Source: Haemonchus contortus
Lineage: Eukaryota; Nematoda; Chromadorea; Rhabditida; Trichostrongylidae
Assembly (NCBI GenBank): GCA_000469685.2
Contig: LS997564.1
Coordinates: 12,688,091 to 12,752,090 of the forward strand
Reading direction: 5' to 3'
DNA: 64,000 nt
Part shown: positions 61,301-64,000 of the stretch, piece after piece
How positions within the stretch are numbered: the stretch's first letter is position 1
Layout of the letters: every line of letters starts with the position of its first letter
Program-made: the position numbers and the translations under genes
Notes under the pieces: model-generated
The model's database searches: none
Told to the model about the DNA's origin: nothing
Seen by the model: only the letters and a program-made list of their open reading frames with translations

Positions 61301-63223
61301 TTTTCTTGGTGAATTACAAGTACAATGTCAAAGTAGTCATTTTTAACGCTTTTACTGTGCTTCCTGGTTGTGTTTTTCGGAGAACTTCAGAAATCCAATG
61401 GTCCACTAGTTTTTCTAGGTACTAAGATAGGGACAAAATGGATCCATGTGATGCTTGAATTAGTCGTAGGCTCTTGAGGCGCAGTTATACGGCGGTTTAG
61501 TTCTTGTTAGTTTCACACGACTACTGCTCGTGTAATAAATAATAATAATAATAATAATTTCATGGCCAGCAAATCGCTTACCGTAGGACATTTGCTCCTC
61601 GATAGAATCATAAAACTTACAATGAAGCAATTAGAATAAATTAAACGTCTCGAAATTGTATTCAAAGCGCATGCAAAATGCCGTCTTCTGGACTCTTCAC
61701 AAAGGCAAGGTATACATAGAATGTGACTAATGTTTTAAGCTAATTTAATGTTTATAATTAATGTTGATAATTGCAAATCAAGTATATTATACAGTCTACA
61801 ATCCCATGTGTCAACAGCTGTACTCTCTTTCCTAGAGAAGCAAAAATTTGCCTTTCAGCTGGGCGGTTGTACTTAACCGATTAGAAGTAGCTTCTACAAC
61901 TTTTCTAAGACAAGCAAGTCACTTTTAACTTTCTGGGACGTATAATAGTCCATTTCACGAAAACACCATTAAACTAATGAGATTCTATTATGAATAGTGA
62001 TTAGTAGCGCGTATTCCGTTTTCTGATGCTAACAATGAGTGGAGAGACTTGGGAGATTTCATCGTTAGCAACTAATTAGACCGACAGACGTCATGAGACC
62101 AAAATACCCTTCTGAAGTTGCACGGTGATTCAGCTGGGGTTCCGGAACACCTCGATTTTCTCTTTAACTTTTATTTCTTGGCCATATCACCTAACCTACT
62201 GCCACCACCATTTTGGAGAAATATGTCGGAGTTCTCACGAGGTTGGCTAGTTGTGGGCAAATCTTCGACCTCGTGAAGACTCGAACCAATGCTTGTGCTT
62301 TCCAGGCGCTGTGCTCTTTATCTCTCTTACTACAGAGATCCCGCTTGCCACGGTCCTGGCTTCGAAAGATGGGTTGAAGAGCGCGGTGCCTCGAGAGCAC
62401 AAAGTATGGATCCTTTGTAAAGCCGTAGTTTTACCCTAACTTGCCATTCTAACGAGAATTTTACATCCTGGCAAAAAATAAATATAAATACTAAAAATAA
62501 ATACTGTGGCAAAAATAATAAGATACCAAGAGCAAGTCAAAGTATCTCAAACTGCTAGATTCAGACAATTTTTGATAAACAATTTAAAGTTATCAAAGTA
62601 GCAAATATGGAAACATACAAGTATGTGCCCAAAAAATAAGTACATTTTGCAATCATCAATCCCGTCTGAGAGATGCGCCCCGCATTCGACTTCCAATCGG
62701 AATCGTAGCGGTTTACTGGATTCGAATGAGGCCATTCCATGGCTTGCGGTGGGTAGTCAGTGCTCTCCCAGACGAGTCTGCTACCATTGGCCCAACCGAG
62801 GGATCGAAGGCTCGGTTGCCCTGAGCCAATATCATTTCTAGATACGATCCCTGAACCTTGTGTACGATAGCCCTCATTTTGCACCACACCGACACCCAAA
62901 ACGTTGGACTTTTCTCAAGAATTACATTTGTAAAAAATCAATCGCATACTTCAGTAGCTCATCGACTGATGTGGGCGTAGTGTATGCAACCACCCCGTAA
63001 TCGGCTAAGCTTCTTCTTAGGAACTCGTAAACAGTGACATTACACGTCCTTTTTTCAAACTTATTATCATAAAGCTTTTGAGCAGCTTTTAAGCAAATTT
63101 AGAATAACATCTAGATTATTTTGCAGATACGATGCGGTACGTATGATTTACATGAACGGTGACAACCAGGTTACGATGGCTCGTGTTCCTGGTATGATAG
63201 CCCGTAAATGTACGTGCTCCTGA
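48285..63223 (+). CDS. daf-7: DAF-7-type TGF-beta superfamily ligand precursor, 9 exons, 350 aa
   Basis: Exons: 48285-48413, 49362-49604, 49726-49818, 50158-50243, 55262-55361, 59633-59746, 59823-59918, 59989-60083, 63127-63223 (TGA). All junctions keep phase and total 1053 nt, or 350 residues, the length I recall for C. elegans DAF-7. Order: signal peptide (MTIRRLTLSLMLAATVL), prodomain, RGKR cleavage site, cystine-knot domain with nine cysteines (CCLYDL, CRGDC, MCCHPAEYD, RKCTCS). DAF-7 ligands are secreted dimers that signal through type I/II serine-threonine kinase receptors to control dauer entry and related larval decisions; parasitic nematodes carry orthologues. The motif YNAYMCRGDC and the spacing favour DAF-7 over BMP-type ligands, but a TIG-type paralogue is possible. 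The weak point is the 3' end of exon 2. Confidence 0.92.
48414..49361 (+). other. Intron 1 of the TGF-beta ligand gene
   Basis: Runs from AAG|GTGAGC to the acceptor ATTTTACAG at 49361. Two plus-strand open frames inside it (48726-48959, 49097-49318) are not recognisable and are not needed to keep the frame. Confidence 0.7.
52157..52395. repeat. Partial MITE, GGCACAGTTCACGAT family
   Basis: Left terminus GGCACGGTTTACGATAATTT followed by GAGGCATCTCTCC. The interior GTCTGGATGTCTCTCATTTG and GGCCAAACCGGTTTTGGAGC resemble the interior of the copy at 60399. A right end was not identified. Confidence 0.5.
54183..54815 (+). repeat. tRNA-derived SINE copy split by an RTE insertion
   Basis: The 5' part (54183-54373) reads GGGCAAGTGGCGCAAAAAC, CATGTCTCGGATTTGAACTT at the B-box position, then TTGTGTAAGCTACATAGAC. 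The 3' part (54751-54815) continues TATTCTGAATGGAACTCAAA, GCGGGGCG and GGGGTTGATTAACATCAAAA. The family order is intact once 54374-54750 is removed. Confidence 0.7.
54374..54739 (-). mobile_element. 5'-truncated RTE-like retrotransposon inserted in a SINE
   Basis: On the minus strand the fragment encodes the extreme C-terminus of an RTE-type ORF: KFRWAGHIMRRDDDRWTRRT, RPKGRHATRWGG, and finally DRERQKRM close to its stop. This is a block I know from nematode RTE elements. An 11-bp duplication AACGCCACCGT flanks it (54363-54373 and 54740-54750), and the surrounding sequence is one SINE, so the insertion boundaries are exact. Only about 366 bp was copied, a typical 5' truncation. Confidence 0.85.
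55528..56774 (+). mobile_element. Tc1/mariner-type element, 1247 bp, inactive
   Basis: The left end CGGGGTGTCCCAAAATTATT and the reverse complement of the right end CACGGTGTTTCAAAATTATT are terminal inverted repeats with a shared ATTATTGGCG. TA lies outside both ends (55526-55527, 56775-56776). Plus-strand transposase remains include RMQKIRFNFDFIRH (about 55990), FFGAGMKIDQD (about 56270) and QQDATPAHRAKLACEWCKW (about 56388), the second catalytic aspartate block. Many stops and frameshifts are present. Confidence 0.88.
55851..56655 (+). pseudogene. Tc1/mariner-family transposase relic
   Basis: The conserved block QQDATPAHRAKLACEW with the catalytic aspartate is intact, and upstream text ASRGFFGAGMKIDQD matches the G-V-K-I-N segment that precedes it in this group of transposases. 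Downstream, the C-terminal helix region reads MQRLKKGWEEMEDTCVPHV. Several stops between these pieces, for example after about 56088 and 56340, rule out an active enzyme. Confidence 0.75.
58830..59125 (+). repeat. tRNA-derived SINE copy (plus, best preserved)
   Basis: GGCGGAGGTGGT and CGGCAAGTGGTGC form the head with an A-box-like core. The B box GGTTCGAATCC at 58879-58889 matches the tRNA consensus exactly. CATCCCTCCCAGTTCGGTTA, CTAGACTCGTCTGGGAGG, AAAAGTACTGAG, TTGTATAAGCC, GTGGGGGCGCATC and GGCGGGATTGATCCAATGTC follow in the family order. It is non-tRNA because the sequence around the B box cannot close a tRNA cloverleaf and runs on for about 240 bp. Confidence 0.75.
59633..63223 (+). CDS. 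daf-7: TGF-beta ligand: cleavage site and mature cystine-knot exons
   Basis: Exon 6 (59633-59746) carries SRGKR|SPSVC, a furin-type R-x-K-R site with the mature chain starting at Ser, then EPGCCLYDLI. Exon 7 (59823-59918) gives IGWKFIIAPHKYNAYMCRGD. Exon 8 (59989-60083) gives SRSGHTKVAKTGVITRQD and MCCHPA. Exon 9 (63127-63223) completes the split Glu codon and reads YDAVRMIYMNG, then VPGMIARKCTCS and TGA. The nine cysteines (1+2+2+2+2) are those of the activin/TGF-beta/DAF-7 group rather than the seven of BMPs. An N-glycosylation sequon NHT follows CRGDCTV. The 3-kb last intron splits the domain between CCHPAE and Y. Confidence 0.96.
60399..60799. mobile_element. MITE of the GGCACAGTTCACGAT family
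   Basis: The left end GAAGCCACAGTTCGCGATAA, followed by TTTCGAG, and the right end GGAATCTCAGAAATC, then GATCGTGAACTATGCCTCTA, form the family's imperfect inverted termini. Length is about 400 bp and there is no coding content. Confidence 0.7.
61530..61558 (+). repeat. AAT microsatellite
   Basis: A run of about eight AAT/TAA units within the last intron of the TGF-beta ligand gene. Confidence 0.85.
62640..62900 (-). repeat. tRNA-derived SINE copy (minus)
   Basis: From left to right: CATCAATCCCGTCTGAGAGA, TGCGCCCCGCATTCGACTTC, CAATCGGAATCGTAGCG, CCCAGACGAGTCTGCTACC, and GATCCCTGAACCTTGTGTAC at the B-box position. This is the minus-strand order of the family; the head beyond 62900 is diverged. 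Confidence 0.65.
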
Positions 63224-63520
63224 GACTCGTTCCTGTTCGGGCAATCTCTTCACTTTGCTGTGGCGAACATTGCGCCATACATCCAGAACCCTGTGTTGCA
63301 TCATCTACTTCTATCCAATGGCGACATTGGCGGAAGACAGTGATGATGATTTTCTGATCTGGATAGGGCAGTTCATGTTGCACGAGTTTCTAGAGTTCTT
63401 GCCATTTGTTGTGACAAGTTGCGATCATCGAAATAGTGACCAAATCGATATGTTGACGATCAATACATTGAGCGATCGATCGATTGTGATTCTCATCAAA
63501 TTCACGGACAACACTTTTTG

Positions 63521-63526
63521 AATAAA
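63521..63526 (+). promoter_or_regulatory. Polyadenylation signal AATAAA for the TGF-beta ligand gene
   Basis: AATAAA lies 298 bp after the stop codon of the ligand gene and is the first exact match I see downstream. It implies a 3' UTR of roughly 310-320 nt. Confidence 0.55.
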
Positions 63527-64000
63527 TACTGGATTCAACACATTCCATTCTGCCTTTTGATCTGATCAATTCGAATGCCATTCCCTAAACTGTTGTGTTG
63601 TGTTTCTCCCTTTGCGTGTATTATTACTGTGGGTTCGGAATATTATACTTTCCCATGATAAGGACTCGTTTTGGCAGCTTGCCGATTTCTTTCCTCCGGA
63701 GGTAGTTGTGAGCAGAAAGTAGGATTTAGTTTTTTCTTTTGCTAGTGTATATGTGAACATATGAGAAATTCATTCGCCGTATGATTCGTTCCGCCATGTA
63801 ATTTGTCTTCAACGATTCGGTTCTGTTCTACATCTCCTAACTTGTTTGTCTTCTTGCAAATAAATATTTTTGATAATTACCTTGAAAGCCGAGTAGCGCA
63901 TACCGTACGGTCATTCCGTCAAGTACTTTTTCTTAATCGGAGTTTACCATACTTCAAGGATCATGAAATTGCTATCATACTCGCATGAACGGTAAAAGCT
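63527..64000. other. Downstream flank, nothing supported
   Basis: Short open frames on both strands only. No exon or repeat recognised up to the window end. Confidence 0.45.

Larger units (their letters stand above)
60084..63126 (+). other. Intron 8 of the TGF-beta ligand gene, 3 kb
   Basis: Runs from GA|GTGAGT to TTTTGCAG at 63126, inside the cystine-knot coding region. It contains the MITE 60399-60799, an AAT microsatellite at about 61530-61558 and the SINE copy 62640-62900. No additional exon is needed. Confidence 0.8.

Overview
The window is eukaryotic nuclear DNA, about 60% AT, with GT..AG introns, TTTCAG-type acceptors, small exons and very large repeat-filled introns. The two recognisable genes have nematode-type sequences (a TRAPPC11/foie gras homologue and a DAF-7-type TGF-beta). 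With the dense Tc1/mariner, RTE-like and SINE content, this suggests a strongylid (hookworm-like, clade V) nematode. The species assignment is an inference. Most continuous open reading frames here are accidental; the real coding sequence lies in short spliced exons that I assembled by hand from phase and family similarity.

Layout: (1) 221 to about 19208 (+): the C-terminal three quarters of a TRAPPC11 homologue, 22 located exons, gene start upstream of the window. Its introns carry SINEs, an MLE/Tc1-type element (5892-7031), a MITE (8863-9362), an orphan exon-like ORF (9530-9649) and a piggyBac-derived element (9712-10314). One exon between 10604 and 11331 and the true 3' end are not resolved. 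(2) About 20.2-48.3 kb: roughly 28 kb without a recognisable conserved gene, made of transposon relics (a Tc1-type pseudogene, a mariner nested in another Tc1/mariner element, an RTE-like EN/RT relic), foldback repeats, MITEs and SINEs, plus one candidate small secreted cysteine-containing peptide on the minus strand (46237-46437). (3) 48285-63223 (+): a complete TGF-beta superfamily ligand of the DAF-7 type: 9 exons, 350 residues, signal peptide, prodomain, RGKR furin-type site and a 9-cysteine mature domain, followed by AATAAA at 63521. Its introns contain an MLE (55528-56774), MITEs, SINEs and an RTE fragment inserted in a SINE with an 11-bp target duplication.

The two genes share a strand but are nearly 30 kb apart, so an operon is unlikely. 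TRAPPC11 is a housekeeping vesicle-tethering subunit; the DAF-7-type ligand is an endocrine signal that in nematodes feeds dauer/infective-larva decisions. Nothing suggests that they work together. The most interesting material is the reconstructed ligand gene with one awkward prodomain exon, the layered transposon nesting, and the short ORFs at 9530 and 46437.
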